Assembly: GCA_041689775.1 (NCBI GenBank) | Contig: JBDNFP010000123.1 | Span: forward strand, 1-13,517 | Source: JBDNFP01 sp041689775 | GTDB lineage: Bacteria; Bacteroidota; Bacteroidia; Cytophagales; Spirosomataceae | Length of the DNA: 13,517 bases | Direction: 5' to 3' | Part shown: piece after piece, positions 1 through 6,851 of the stretch | How the letters are laid out: each line of letters opens with the position of its first letter | Numbering within the stretch: position 1 is the stretch's first letter | Position numbers and translations under genes: made by a program | Notes under the pieces: model-generated | What the model was told of the DNA's origin: nothing | Databases searched by the model: none | What the model saw: only the letters and a program-made list of their open reading frames with translations

Positions 1-89
1 AGTACAATTTCGAAATCACCGAATTCTATACCAAACAGGCGTTTACAAATTCCGGGATTTTCTTTCAATAACTTATACTTATCGTTCAT
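1..89 (-). mobile_element. 5' end of an IS transposase gene (partial, runs off the left edge)
   Basis: Reading the minus strand from an ATG at 89-87 gives an uninterrupted 29-residue start, MNDKYKLLKENPG then ICKRLFGIEFGDFEIV, that continues past the window edge. This layout (short lead, 'LLKENP', 'KRLFGIEFGDFE') resembles the N-terminal helix-turn-helix region of IS5-like DDE transposases common in Cytophagales; that is recalled similarity, not a search result. The AT-rich stretch 90-130 would be the IS end upstream of the transposase, and the outer boundary probably lies around 125-140, where the permease-like reading frame begins. The other IS end and any target-site duplication are outside the window. 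It could instead be a non-mobile HTH protein, because the catalytic DDE domain is not visible. Confidence 0.6.
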
Positions 90-140
90 AGTCAGTTTTT
101 TACGAACAAATTTAGAAAATATTATTTAAGAGAGTGGTCT

Positions 141-386
141 ATGGTAATGGTGGTAGTAATAATGCAGGTCAATCGGTGGTTCGCGGAGTACCTTGTGTCA
201 GCACCTTATCGGTTGTGGACATTTCCATTTGCTGGCTGGTGGATTATCTCAGACGAAACCATGAATTCTCATGAAATACAACATACGCTACTGAATAATC
301 AAGACCTGACATTTCTGCTGCCCTTATTAGTCCTACTTGCTTGCTGGTACATTACGTATGTACGACTGAGCGAGAAAGAAATTTAA
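141..386 (+). pseudogene. C-terminal remnant of an ABC-2 type membrane permease
   Basis: The open frame runs from after a stop at 69-71 to TAA at 384-386. Its upstream portion overlaps the presumed IS end, so only about 80 residues look like native protein. There are two hydrophobic stretches: one near the start (MVMVVVIM... up to FAGWWIIS) and one at the end (LTFLLPLLVLLACWYITYV), followed by the charged tail RLSEKEI. A last membrane helix followed by 'W-x-x-Y-x-R-L-x-E-K-E-I' is typical of permeases encoded beside YtrA-type GntR regulators in Bacteroidota. The stop lies 11 bp before the GntR start, as in an operon. The 81 residues are far fewer than the several hundred expected, so I read this as the 3' end left after IS insertion. 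The family call is inference; the truncation next to a transposase start is what the sequence shows. Confidence 0.55.
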
Positions 387-397
387 CCCGACACTTC

Positions 398-778
398 ATG
401 GAATTCAAAGGCAAACAATCTATTTATATCCAAATTACCAACTACGTGTGCGAGCAGATTCTGCTGGAACAATGGCCTCCGGGCGAGCGTATCCCGTCAG
501 TACGCGACCTGGCCGCTACCTTGGAGGTAGACCCTAATACCGTCATGCGTGCTTACGATTTCATGCAAAGTCAGGAGATTATTTTCAACAAGCGCGGCAT
601 TGGATATTCGGCAGCAGAGGATGCAAAAAAGCTCATCCTGGCCTACCGTAGGGAGCGTTTTTTGGAAAGCGAACTACCCGGGTTTTTCAAAATCTTATAC
701 TTACTCAACATCCCCGTGGAAGAACTACAAACCCGTTACGATAAGTTTGTGGCCGCCGAATACCCAACCACCCCTTAA
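398..778 (+). CDS. GntR family transcriptional regulator, YtrA-type
   Basis: A 126-residue protein. The ATG at 398 (MEFKGKQ) was chosen because homologues start just before the 'IYIQI' strand; the longer frame from 341 would overlap the upstream permease remnant. Residues about 8-72 form the winged helix: 'PPGERIPSVRDLAATLEVDPNTV' is the GntR recognition region, followed by 'MRAYDFM' and the wing (IIFNKRGIGY). The short C-terminal part (about 75-126) is helical with no effector-binding FCD or UTRA domain, which is the mark of the small YtrA subfamily. These proteins usually repress adjacent ABC transporter operons, which fits the permease remnant directly upstream (11 bp) and the membrane-anchored gene directly downstream (10 bp). 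The reading frame is intact although both neighbours look broken, so it may now regulate little locally, or targets elsewhere. Confidence 0.9.
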   Translation: MEFKGKQSIYIQITNYVCEQILLEQWPPGERIPSVRDLAATLEVDPNTVMRAYDFMQSQEIIFNKRGIGYSAAEDAKKLILAYRRERFLESELPGFFKILYLLNIPVEELQTRYDKFVAAEYPTTP

Positions 779-788
779 CTCTAACCGT

Positions 789-1486
789 ATGAAAACCAGC
801 AATAAATTACTCTTGGCGCTGTTCACCGTTGTTCTCTTATTCGCCTTGGGGTTAAATTTTCCCCTAAAACGAACCTTTGATAGCATTGGTCTGAATGATC
901 CCTATCTTGGATACCTGCGCGACACCCTACCTCCTTTCAAGTATATAAAACTGACGGGAAATCGCTTTACCCTGATACAGGTTCAGCCGGGTACTCAGTT
1001 TGAACTAAGACGTAAGCACTTGGACTTCGAACGGAATTTGGAAGGGGCCAATTTAAAAACTGAGGTACGGAGTGATACGCTGTTTGTACTATTCGGTAAA
1101 ATACAGACTTGAAAGCACTCCGTTGGAGCGAGAACCCAATGGAGCAGAAGCCATCGGTGTACATCATGGCCCCGACTCTATCGGGCATCAGCTCCGAGGG
1201 CCTGCTCACTAAAATCACGGGCTGGCGGGGAGGAGCATTATCCGTTACGCAAACCGGAAAGACCGTTTTACTGACCGATAACCAATTTGATACGCTACGC
1301 ATTTCGGCTCACGCGGGCGGCTTGGTAGATTTAGATGCCAACAATGTGGTGGGAGAAGGTACTTTACTGGTACGGGATTTCAGCCGGGGGGACATCAGAA
1401 AAGACGTGTTCAAAACTTTCCGGATGCAGGTAGATACTACGGCTCACGTAAGCTTGCCGGGGAGTATGCTGAAGGGTAGCTTGTAG
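789..1486 (+). pseudogene. membrane-anchored protein gene broken by a frameshift
   Basis: Two overlapping frames make up what looks like one protein. The first (789-1112, 107 residues) starts MKTSNKLLLALFTVVLLFALG, a membrane anchor or signal sequence, and continues through 'KYIKLTGNRFTLIQVQPGT' to 'VRSDTLFVLFGK' before a premature TGA. The second, in the -1 frame, is open from 1100 to a TAG at 1484-1486 and encodes 'VYIMAPTLSGISSEG', 'GLVDLDANNV' and 'FRMQVDTTAHVSLPGSML', a beta-rich sequence reminiscent of DUF2807-like (GIN) domains. The second frame has no plausible independent start (only TTG at 1109). One added base near 1100 would join them as 'LFGKDTDLKALR'. Part of 1123-1160 also reads sensibly in the third frame (LEREPNGAEAIG), so there may be more than one indel. 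The gene lies 10 bp after gntR and probably belongs to that operon. A sequencing error is possible. Confidence 0.65.
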
Positions 1487-1492
1487 TTTTCG

Positions 1493-1531
1493 TGCTAGTT
1501 TGCAACTGCATCGCGCAGGCACAAACCAGCA
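1493..1531. repeat. Stem-loop sharing its arm sequence with the next one
   Basis: The 10-nt arms 1493-1502 (TGCTAGTTTG) and 1522-1531 (CAAACCAGCA) are inverted with one A/C mismatch on the plus strand. On the minus strand this becomes a U-G wobble, so the stem pairs fully there, and minus is the strand on which pntB is transcribed. The arm sequence is almost the same as in the hairpin at 1560-1590. There is no U-tract on either side. Confidence 0.45.
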
Positions 1532-1559
1532 TGAAAGATTATCAATGTCCTACATCTGC

Positions 1560-1590
1560 TGCTGGTTCGCGCTACAAGCGCAAACCAGCA
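1560..1590 (-). terminator. Strong hairpin just after pntB, probable terminator
   Basis: The arms 1560-1573 and 1577-1590 are 14-nt inverted repeats around a 3-nt loop. The only mismatch (C1568/A1582) is a G-U wobble on the minus strand. The hairpin begins 8 nt after the pntB stop codon at 1599-1601, between two convergent genes. There is no clear U-tract, so it may act as a 3' stabilising structure or a Rho-assisted terminator rather than a classical intrinsic one. Confidence 0.55.
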
Positions 1591-1598
1591 AAATCTCC

Positions 1599-2993
1599 TT
1601 ACATATCCTTCAACTCCCCTACCATCTTGGTTAAGGTAGATTTGGCATCACCGAATAGCATGAGGCAGTTGGGATAGCCAAAGAGTTCGTTTTCAATACC
1701 AGCGTAGCCTACACCCATGGAGCGCTTGCTCACGATGACCGTCCGGGCCTTATCGGCGTTCAGGATCGGCATACCGTAGATCGGGCTAGCGGGATTCGTA
1801 CGGGCGGCTGGATTTACCACGTCGTTGGCACCTACTACCAGTACCACGTCGGTATTGCTAAAGTCGTCGTTGATTTCCTCCATCTCGATCAGCTTGTCGT
1901 AGGGTACGCTCGACTCCGCCAGCAGTACGTTCATGTGGCCGGGCATCCGGCCCGCTACCGGGTGAATGGCAAAACGGACGTTGACACCCTTTTTCTCTAA
2001 GAGGTCCATCATTTCGCGCACCACGTGCTGCGCTTGTGCCACGGCCATACCATAGCCAGGCACCACAATAACCGACGAAGCCGAGTCAAAGATCATAGCC
2101 GCTTCTTCCACACCTACTTCCTTGATCACCATATCGCTCGCGTTGCCAGCGACAGCAATTCCTCCGGAGGTGGCACCGAAGCCACCGAGTAGTACGCTCA
2201 CGAGCGATCGGTTCATGGCTTTACACATAATTTGGGTCAGGATAATACCCGACGCGCCCACCAACGCACCCGTTACGATCAGTACCGAGTTGTTCAGCAC
2301 AAAACCCGTAGTGCAGGCCGCCATACCGGAGTAGGAGTTTAGCAATGAAATTACCACCGGCATATCAGCGCCGCCAATCGGAATTACCACCAGAACACCC
2401 AGGATCAAGGCAATAACGCCCATGACAATCATGGCCGTAACCGAACCAGTTTGGATAGCCACCAACACGCCGCAGGCTACCGCCACCAGCAGCATGAGCA
2501 GGTTGAGCGCGTGCTGTCCTTTGAAAACGATGGCATTGCCACTAATTTTACCGCTCAACTTACCGTAGGCCGTTAGTGACCCTGTAAAAGTGATAGCACC
2601 AATCAGCACGGAAAGTAGTATGCTGACAATCGTAATTATGTCAGTTGTTAGCTCAGGCTGCTCAACGGCGCGGGTCCAGTAGTCAGAGAAAGCTACGAAG
2701 AGAGACGCCGCACCACCAAAGCCGTTGAAAATCGCCACCATTTCGGGCATTTGGGTCATCTCTACGCGCCGGGCCCACACCACACCAATGGCACCACCCA
2801 CCAGCATACAGCTGAACGTTTCGATGGGCGTGAGGAGCTGCGAATCAACCAGCGTAGCCAATACAGCGAGCAACATAGCGACCGCCGACAGGGTATTTCC
2901 CTGCCGCGCTTCCTGCGTTTTGTTGAGTTTTTTGATACCCACGATGAACAGAATCGTGGCGATGAGGTACGTGATTTGTATAAGAATATTCAT
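1599..2993 (-). CDS. pntB: NAD(P) transhydrogenase subunit beta
   Basis: 464 residues, matching the usual length (about 460). It is the membrane and NADP(H)-binding subunit of the proton-translocating transhydrogenase, which couples hydride transfer from NADH to NADP+ with proton entry across the inner membrane and so supplies NADPH. Residues 1 to about 275 hold the membrane domain, about nine hydrophobic helices with conserved 'VEMTQMPEMVAIFNG' (77-91), 'VIPIGGADMPVVISLLNSYSG' (203-223) and 'GGFGATSGGIAVAGN' (270-284). The C-terminal NADP(H) domain III shows 'VPGYGMAVAQAQ' (311-322), 'HPVAGRMPGHMNVLLAE' (344-360), 'VVGANDVVNPAA' (387-398) and 'KRSMGVGYAGIENELF' (423-438). Residue 90 is Asn where E. 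coli PntB has the proton-path His91 (alignment by eye). It is the last gene of the pnt operon, 138 bp after pntAb. Confidence 0.96.
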   Translation of the reverse strand: MNILIQITYLIATILFIVGIKKLNKTQEARQGNTLSAVAMLLAVLATLVDSQLLTPIETFSCMLVGGAIGVVWARRVEMTQMPEMVAIFNGFGGAASLFVAFSDYWTRAVEQPELTTDIITIVSILLSVLIGAITFTGSLTAYGKLSGKISGNAIVFKGQHALNLLMLLVAVACGVLVAIQTGSVTAMIVMGVIALILGVLVVIPIGGADMPVVISLLNSYSGMAACTTGFVLNNSVLIVTGALVGASGIILTQIMCKAMNRSLVSVLLGGFGATSGGIAVAGNASDMVIKEVGVEEAAMIFDSASSVIVVPGYGMAVAQAQHVVREMMDLLEKKGVNVRFAIHPVAGRMPGHMNVLLAESSVPYDKLIEMEEINDDFSNTDVVLVVGANDVVNPAARTNPASPIYGMPILNADKARTVIVSKRSMGVGYAGIENELFGYPNCLMLFGDAKSTLTKMVGELKDM

Positions 2994-3007
2994 GAGGGAA
3001 GATGTAA

Positions 3008-3137
3008 AGCTGATGGCGGATAGCCACTAGCTGATAGCTTTTTAATCAATCACTTGTTTAAATAGTGTGATGCTTGCGAGATAGTTCTTTGGTCAACGAC
3101 ACGATTGCACTCAGCCAATACCCGATAGCTATCAGCC
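3008..3137. repeat. Short repeated motif AGCTGATAGC in the pntAb-pntB spacer
   Basis: AGCTGATGGC at 3008-3017 and AGCTGATAGC at 3029-3038 are direct copies. An inverted copy lies at 3127-3136 (AGCTATCAGC, the perfect complement of 3030-3039), overlapping the pntAb stop codon. The outer pair could fold a loop of about 90 nt in the pnt mRNA. The function is unknown, and copies this short could be chance. Confidence 0.35.
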
Positions 3138-3416
3138 TTTCTTCTTTTTAAACATCTGGAGCATCCGGTCGGTCACGGCGTAGCCGCCCACCACGTTGAT
3201 AGTAGCCAGCACCAGCGCTACCATACCAAGGTATTTGCTGACATCACCCTCACGTACGCACAAAATCGCCCCCACAATTGTAATACCCGAAATGGCATTA
3301 GAACCCGACATCAACGGCGTGTGGAGCGTAGGTGGTACTTTGGCAATTAGCTCAAAACCGCAATAACTGGCTAGTACCAGAATATACAGCAGGAATATGA
3401 AGTTTTCGATTGACAT
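3132..3416 (-). CDS. pntAb: NAD(P) transhydrogenase subunit alpha part 2 (membrane subunit)
   Basis: 94 residues, the small membrane subunit that in split transhydrogenases corresponds to the C-terminal membrane part of E. coli PntA. Three hydrophobic helices are visible: FIFLLYILVLASYCGFELI (about 6-24), the 'SGSNAISGITIVGAIL' helix (about 37-52) and 'YLGMVALVLATINVVGG' (about 62-78), ending in the basic tail FKKKKG. The stretch 'PPTLHTPLMSGSNAISGI' is the family hallmark and lines the proton path together with PntB. It lies between pntAa (121 bp upstream) and pntB (138 bp downstream). These spacers are long for an operon, but gene order and strand agree with co-transcription. Confidence 0.95.
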   Translation of the reverse strand: MSIENFIFLLYILVLASYCGFELIAKVPPTLHTPLMSGSNAISGITIVGAILCVREGDVSKYLGMVALVLATINVVGGYAVTDRMLQMFKKKKG

Positions 3417-3537
3417 AGTTTTATTTCAGTTGAAAGTTGAAAGGGCGTCCGCCCCTGCGGTTAAGAGTTCAAGGTTTTTTTGTTAAAAGGTTCATGGAGT
3501 ACACTACCCCTAAACTTTTAACTCATTTACTGTAAAC

Positions 3538-4671
3538 TCATTTCCTGGACAGAATTTCCTTTGTAAAGCCATGCACTAACTCGCCCTGATGGGTGATGAG
3601 ACTACCTTTGGTAACATCCTCTTCCATTTCCCACTTGAAGCCATCTTTATTGGCCAGGTGCAGCAGCAGGGTAGAAATATTCTTGGCATAAAGTTCGCTG
3701 GCGTTCACGGGCAGCAGGGAGGGGATATTGGCTTCGCCGATGATGGTCACGCCATGTTTCACTACCGTTTTGCCAAATTCACTGAGCTCGCAGTTACCAC
3801 CCGACTCCACGGCCATATCCACAATCACCGATCCGGTTTTCATACTTTTCACCATTTCCTCGGTAATCAGCACGGGGGCTTTTCTACCGATCACTAACGC
3901 CGTAGTAATGGCGATATCCGCTTCCTTAATCCGCTCTTTGATCAGCGCCTGCTGCTTTTGGAGATAGTCGGCCGACACTTCTTTGGCGTAGCCGCCTTCT
4001 ACTTTCACTCCTTCGGCACCTTCCACGGTCAGAAAGCGTCCACCCAGCGACTCCACCTGCTCTTTAGTTTCGGCGCGTACGTCGGTGGCTTCTACCACCG
4101 CACCCAGGCGCTTGGCCGTAGCGATAGCTTGCAAGCCCGCTACTCCGGCTCCAAATACCAGTACCCGAGAAGGCGTAATGGTACCGGCGGCGGTCATCAT
4201 GAGGGGGAAAATTTTACCGAGGGCGTTGGCTCCCAGCAGTACCGACTTGTAACCCGACAGGTTGGCCTGCGAACTGAGCGCATCCATTTTCTGAGCCCGC
4301 GAAATACGCGGAACGGCGTCCATCGAAAACGAGGTTATTTTCTTCTTGTTGAGCGCCTCCACTACCGTTGGTATCGTATACGCATAGAGGTGAGAAATAA
4401 GAACGGATCCCTCTTTCATCAATGCAACTTCCGTTTCCGTAGGTGCATTAACCTTCAAGACAACATCCGCCTCCGCTAGTGCCGTGGCGGCATCGGGGGC
4501 AATACTGGCCCCGGCCTTCTCATACAACTCATTGGAAAAATAGGAACTTTCGCCGGCACCTGACTCAATTAGACAGGAGAAACCAACTTTTTGGAGAGAT
4601 TTGACCACATCGGGCGTAAGTGCCACGCGCCTTTCCAAAGGCTTGGTCTCTTTGGCAACTGCAATTTTCAA
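3538..4671 (-). CDS. pntAa: NAD(P) transhydrogenase subunit alpha part 1 (NAD-binding subunit)
   Basis: 377 residues, the soluble NAD(H)-binding domain I of the transhydrogenase, related to alanine dehydrogenase. The N-terminal half (about 1-135) begins MKIAVAKETKPLERRVALTP, the typical start of this family. 'PRISRAQKMDALSSQANLSG' (121-140) is the AlaDH/PNT signature. The Rossmann fold follows, with 'VLVFGAGVAGLQAIATAKRLGA' around 170-191 and the NAD-ribose acidic residue in 'EATDVRAE' (D197). Further conserved elements are 'ITTALVIGRKAPVLIT' and 'GSVIVDMAVESGGN'. The protein stops without the membrane helices found in fused E. coli PntA; these are supplied by pntAb. It is the first gene of the operon, with a candidate promoter about 47 bp upstream of the ATG. 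Confidence 0.96.
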   Translation of the reverse strand: MKIAVAKETKPLERRVALTPDVVKSLQKVGFSCLIESGAGESSYFSNELYEKAGASIAPDAATALAEADVVLKVNAPTETEVALMKEGSVLISHLYAYTIPTVVEALNKKKITSFSMDAVPRISRAQKMDALSSQANLSGYKSVLLGANALGKIFPLMMTAAGTITPSRVLVFGAGVAGLQAIATAKRLGAVVEATDVRAETKEQVESLGGRFLTVEGAEGVKVEGGYAKEVSADYLQKQQALIKERIKEADIAITTALVIGRKAPVLITEEMVKSMKTGSVIVDMAVESGGNCELSEFGKTVVKHGVTIIGEANIPSLLPVNASELYAKNISTLLLHLANKDGFKWEMEEDVTKGSLITHQGELVHGFTKEILSRK

Positions 4672-4717
4672 GATTAGCGATGGTGATTTGGTGAACTATA
4701 CTACTCTTTCAGGACGA

Positions 4718-4725
4718 CAAATGTA
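4718..4725 (-). promoter_or_regulatory. Candidate -7 promoter element for the pnt operon
   Basis: The minus strand reads TACATTTG, a full match to the Bacteroidota -7 consensus TAnnTTTG, 46 bp upstream of the pntAa ATG. No clear TTG/TTTG -33 element lies at the usual distance. A 5-bp inverted repeat (AGGGC...GCCCT, 4725-4739) abuts it on the upstream side and could be an operator. Confidence 0.45.
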
Positions 4726-4870
4726 GGGCAAAGCGCCCTATCATACACGGTATTTTTTTATTATTAAGTACTTGATTCGCGAAATATAATTACGTCAAAT
4801 TCATTGTTTTGGCAATATTTAGTACCCTATAACTAAGTGTTACGTAATAAGGTTTTACCTAAAAATTCCA

Positions 4871-4903
4871 TTTCCCACCTCTTTCAAACAAAGAAGTGAG
4901 AAA
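4871..4903. repeat. Imperfect palindrome in the divergent region
   Basis: Arms 4871-4884 (TTTCCCACCTCTTT) and 4890-4903 (AAAGAAGTGAGAAA) are inverted with 12 of 14 positions matching around a 5-nt loop. The two mismatches become G-U wobbles in a minus-strand transcript. It lies 110 bp before the sigma factor start and could be an operator or an RNA structure. No regulator can be assigned. Confidence 0.4.
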
Positions 4904-5013
4904 TAGCTTAAAATAATTATCTTTTTTTCAGGACAAATACAGAAATCCGGTCTCTCTATTGATGAAATCTTTTTTAAGCCATGTTTTATCATGGGTAATT
5001 ATAAAATTGTTTC

Positions 5014-5655
5014 ATGCCTAAGTCCAAAAGTCTAATACTCTCCGCGGGTGAGTCCATCTTGCAATTTCAAAAAAATAAGGAGGGCCAACTGTGGCAATCC
5101 TTTCGGGAAGGGGATAACTATGCTTTTGAGCAGCTACTGGAACTATACTACCCATTGCTGTTGAATTATGGAGCCCGCCTTTCTAAGGATCAGGAATTTG
5201 TCAAAGATTGCCTGCATGACCTGTTTGTGGAGTTCTGGAATAGGAAGGAGAAGCTAGGTGACATAGAAAACCCTAAATCCTACCTGTTTTTATCTTTCCG
5301 CCGGAAACTGCTTCGTGAAAGCAAAAAAATCAAGTGGTTCAGAGAAGCGAACGAAGTGAGTGACGATTATGCCTTGGAAGTGCAATTCACAATTGAATCG
5401 TATTTGATTTCGAAGGAAATACAGCACGAATCTTTGAAAAGATTAAAGTGTAACATCGAGAAGCTTACCAAACGGCAGCGGGAGGTAATCTATCTGCGCT
5501 TTTATCAGGAATTGGAATACGACGAAATCGCCGGGATTATGGAAATTAACTACCACTCCGTTGTAAACCTGATTTACGAGGCGCTACGCATGTTACGCAA
5601 AAACTGGTTCCTCGCTCTGATAGGGACAGTCCTCACTTATACCCCGTTTTCTTAA
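5014..5655 (+). CDS. ECF (sigma-70 family) RNA polymerase sigma factor
   Basis: 213 residues. The region 2 domain spans about 35-100, with 'FEQLLELYYPLLLNYGARL' and the polymerase-binding and -10-recognition part 'VKDCLHDLFVEFWNRKEKL', then 'NPKSYLFLSFRRKLL'. Region 4 spans about 145-197, with 'LTKRQREVIYLRFYQELEYDEIAGIM' and the recognition helix 'NYHSVVNLIYEALRMLRK', as in sigma-70 region 4.2 HTH domains. It is immediately followed by a FecR-type anti-sigma factor and an STN-containing SusC, the standard Bacteroidota cell-surface signalling arrangement, so it probably directs transcription of susCD. The C-terminal tail (198-213) is unusually hydrophobic (WFLALIGTVLTYTPF), which might contact the membrane or the anti-sigma factor; this is inference. 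The start follows the first ATG with the right spacing; an N-terminal extension of about 25 residues precedes region 2. Confidence 0.94.
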   Translation: MPKSKSLILSAGESILQFQKNKEGQLWQSFREGDNYAFEQLLELYYPLLLNYGARLSKDQEFVKDCLHDLFVEFWNRKEKLGDIENPKSYLFLSFRRKLLRESKKIKWFREANEVSDDYALEVQFTIESYLISKEIQHESLKRLKCNIEKLTKRQREVIYLRFYQELEYDEIAGIMEINYHSVVNLIYEALRMLRKNWFLALIGTVLTYTPFS

Positions 5656-5718
5656 CTCCTTCATCACTTTACCTTTTCAAGAGCCTGGTAGTAGTAGAGA
5701 TTTCTTGAACAGACTATT

Positions 5719-6798
5719 ATGAAAAAATACGATACATACCAGGTGGAGGACTTCTTCCAGGATATTTACTTCCGAAAATGGGTATTGGAAGAACTATCCC
5801 CGGAAGACACCTTTTGGTCTGACTGGCAAGAGTCTCATCCCGAGCGACACGCAGAACTGGAAGACGCCAAGGCATTGGTTCTGGCGTTTCAATTCGAGCA
5901 AATACCCACCGATCCGGCGGAGATAAAAACAGCTATTAAAGCCATCCTGTACGATATTCAGTCCGAGAAGAAGCCTACCCTATACCGGAGCCTCTGGTTC
6001 AGGTTGTGTGCTTCGGTTGCGCTTGCTTTGGGCGTGTTATACTGGATCAGTAATGAACTTATAACTAAGCAGGAAATCAACTCTAAGGATATAGTCCAAA
6101 CGTATTTATCACAAAGTACTCCTCTGAGTAAAAGAAGTAATCGGAGTAAAAAGATACAAAGGCTGATATTGAAAGATGGATCTACGGTCCTGCTGGATAC
6201 CGCCAGTACCTTACAAATCAGTGACGATTTTGGTCAGGATAAACGAGAAGTTTTTCTGGAAGGGAGTGCTGTGTTTGACGTAACCAAAGATCCGCAAAGG
6301 CCTTTCCTGGTGAATACCGGAGAATTGGTTACCAAAGTGCTTGGGACGAGCTTTCTAATTAGGGCATATTCCGTGGATGCTGATGTGCAGGTGGCAGTAA
6401 AGACGGGTAAGGTAACTGTCTACAAAAGTAAAAAAACACCTCACAATAATCTTTCCGAAGAGATCATTCTGACGCCGAACCAACAGGCGATCTATCTCAA
6501 ATCAGACAATACGCTGATAAAAACACTCGTAGGCAAACCTATGAAACTACACGAACCCGTTAAGTTCAGAAATTTTGAATACAATGAAGCGCCAATTCCT
6601 CAGGTACTAACCGACCTGGAAGAGGTATACGGGGTTAAGATATTCTTTGACGAGCAGTTGATGAAGGAATGTAATCTTACGGCAAAACTGACCAATGAAC
6701 CTCTTTTTGTGCAGCTAACTATGATTTGCGAAACCATACAGGCTAGTTACGAAATTATTGATGGCCAAATCGTGATTAGCGGTAAAGGATGCCAGTAG
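5719..6798 (+). CDS. FecR family anti-sigma factor with DUF4974 domain
   Basis: 359 residues. The cytoplasmic N-terminal part (about 1-90) has the tryptophan and acidic pattern of FecR anti-sigma domains ('FRKWVLEELSPEDTFWSDWQESHPE'). One membrane helix spans about 93-110 (WFRLCASVALALGVLYWI). The periplasmic FecR domain (about 143-236) shows 'LILKDGSTVLLDTASTL', 'REVFLEGSAVFDVTKDPQRPF' and 'VTKVLGTSFLIRAY', ending 'VAVKTGKVTVY'. A C-terminal DUF4974 domain (about 283-355, 'FEYNEAPIPQVLTDLEEVYGVKIFF' onward) is related to the STN fold and probably contacts the STN domain of the receptor. It should sequester the upstream ECF sigma factor until the SusC receptor signals. It lies 63 bp after the sigma gene and is followed by a terminator-like hairpin. 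Confidence 0.94.
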   Translation: MKKYDTYQVEDFFQDIYFRKWVLEELSPEDTFWSDWQESHPERHAELEDAKALVLAFQFEQIPTDPAEIKTAIKAILYDIQSEKKPTLYRSLWFRLCASVALALGVLYWISNELITKQEINSKDIVQTYLSQSTPLSKRSNRSKKIQRLILKDGSTVLLDTASTLQISDDFGQDKREVFLEGSAVFDVTKDPQRPFLVNTGELVTKVLGTSFLIRAYSVDADVQVAVKTGKVTVYKSKKTPHNNLSEEIILTPNQQAIYLKSDNTLIKTLVGKPMKLHEPVKFRNFEYNEAPIPQVLTDLEEVYGVKIFFDEQLMKECNLTAKLTNEPLFVQLTMICETIQASYEIIDGQIVISGKGCQ

Positions 6799-6851
6799 AA
6801 AGCACCGCTTCTGGCGAGAGAGTTTTTTGAAAGAATTTTAAGTACCAATAA

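Larger units (their letters stand above)
4672..5013. other. Divergent intergenic region between pntAa and the sigma factor gene
   Basis: 342 bp of AT-rich DNA with no credible ORF. The pnt-proximal side has a good Bacteroidota -7 motif on the minus strand (4718-4725). The middle holds an imperfect 14-bp palindrome (4871-4903). I found no convincing TAnnTTTG element for the sigma factor gene on the plus strand. Confidence 0.7.

Noticed and set aside
341..397. Longer N-terminus for the GntR regulator starting at 341
   Set aside because: It would overlap the upstream permease remnant by 46 bp and adds residues before the normal family start at MEFKGKQ.
967..1302. 111-residue minus-strand ORF
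   Set aside because: It is antisense to the frameshifted gene, whose two frames have coherent protein features; this frame has no recognisable motif.
2122..3030. Plus-strand ORFs inside pntB
   Set aside because: They are antisense to the well-conserved pntB coding sequence and have low-complexity compositions typical of shadow frames.
3589..4479. Plus-strand ORFs of 79 to 173 residues opposite pntAa
   Set aside because: They are shadows of the conserved pntAa gene, with His/Arg-rich composition and no family motif.
5676..5709. 7-bp inverted repeat TTCAAGA...TCTTGAA between the sigma factor and fecR
   Set aside because: It is short, with a 20-nt loop and no U-tract; it could be chance and is not enough for a terminator or operator call.
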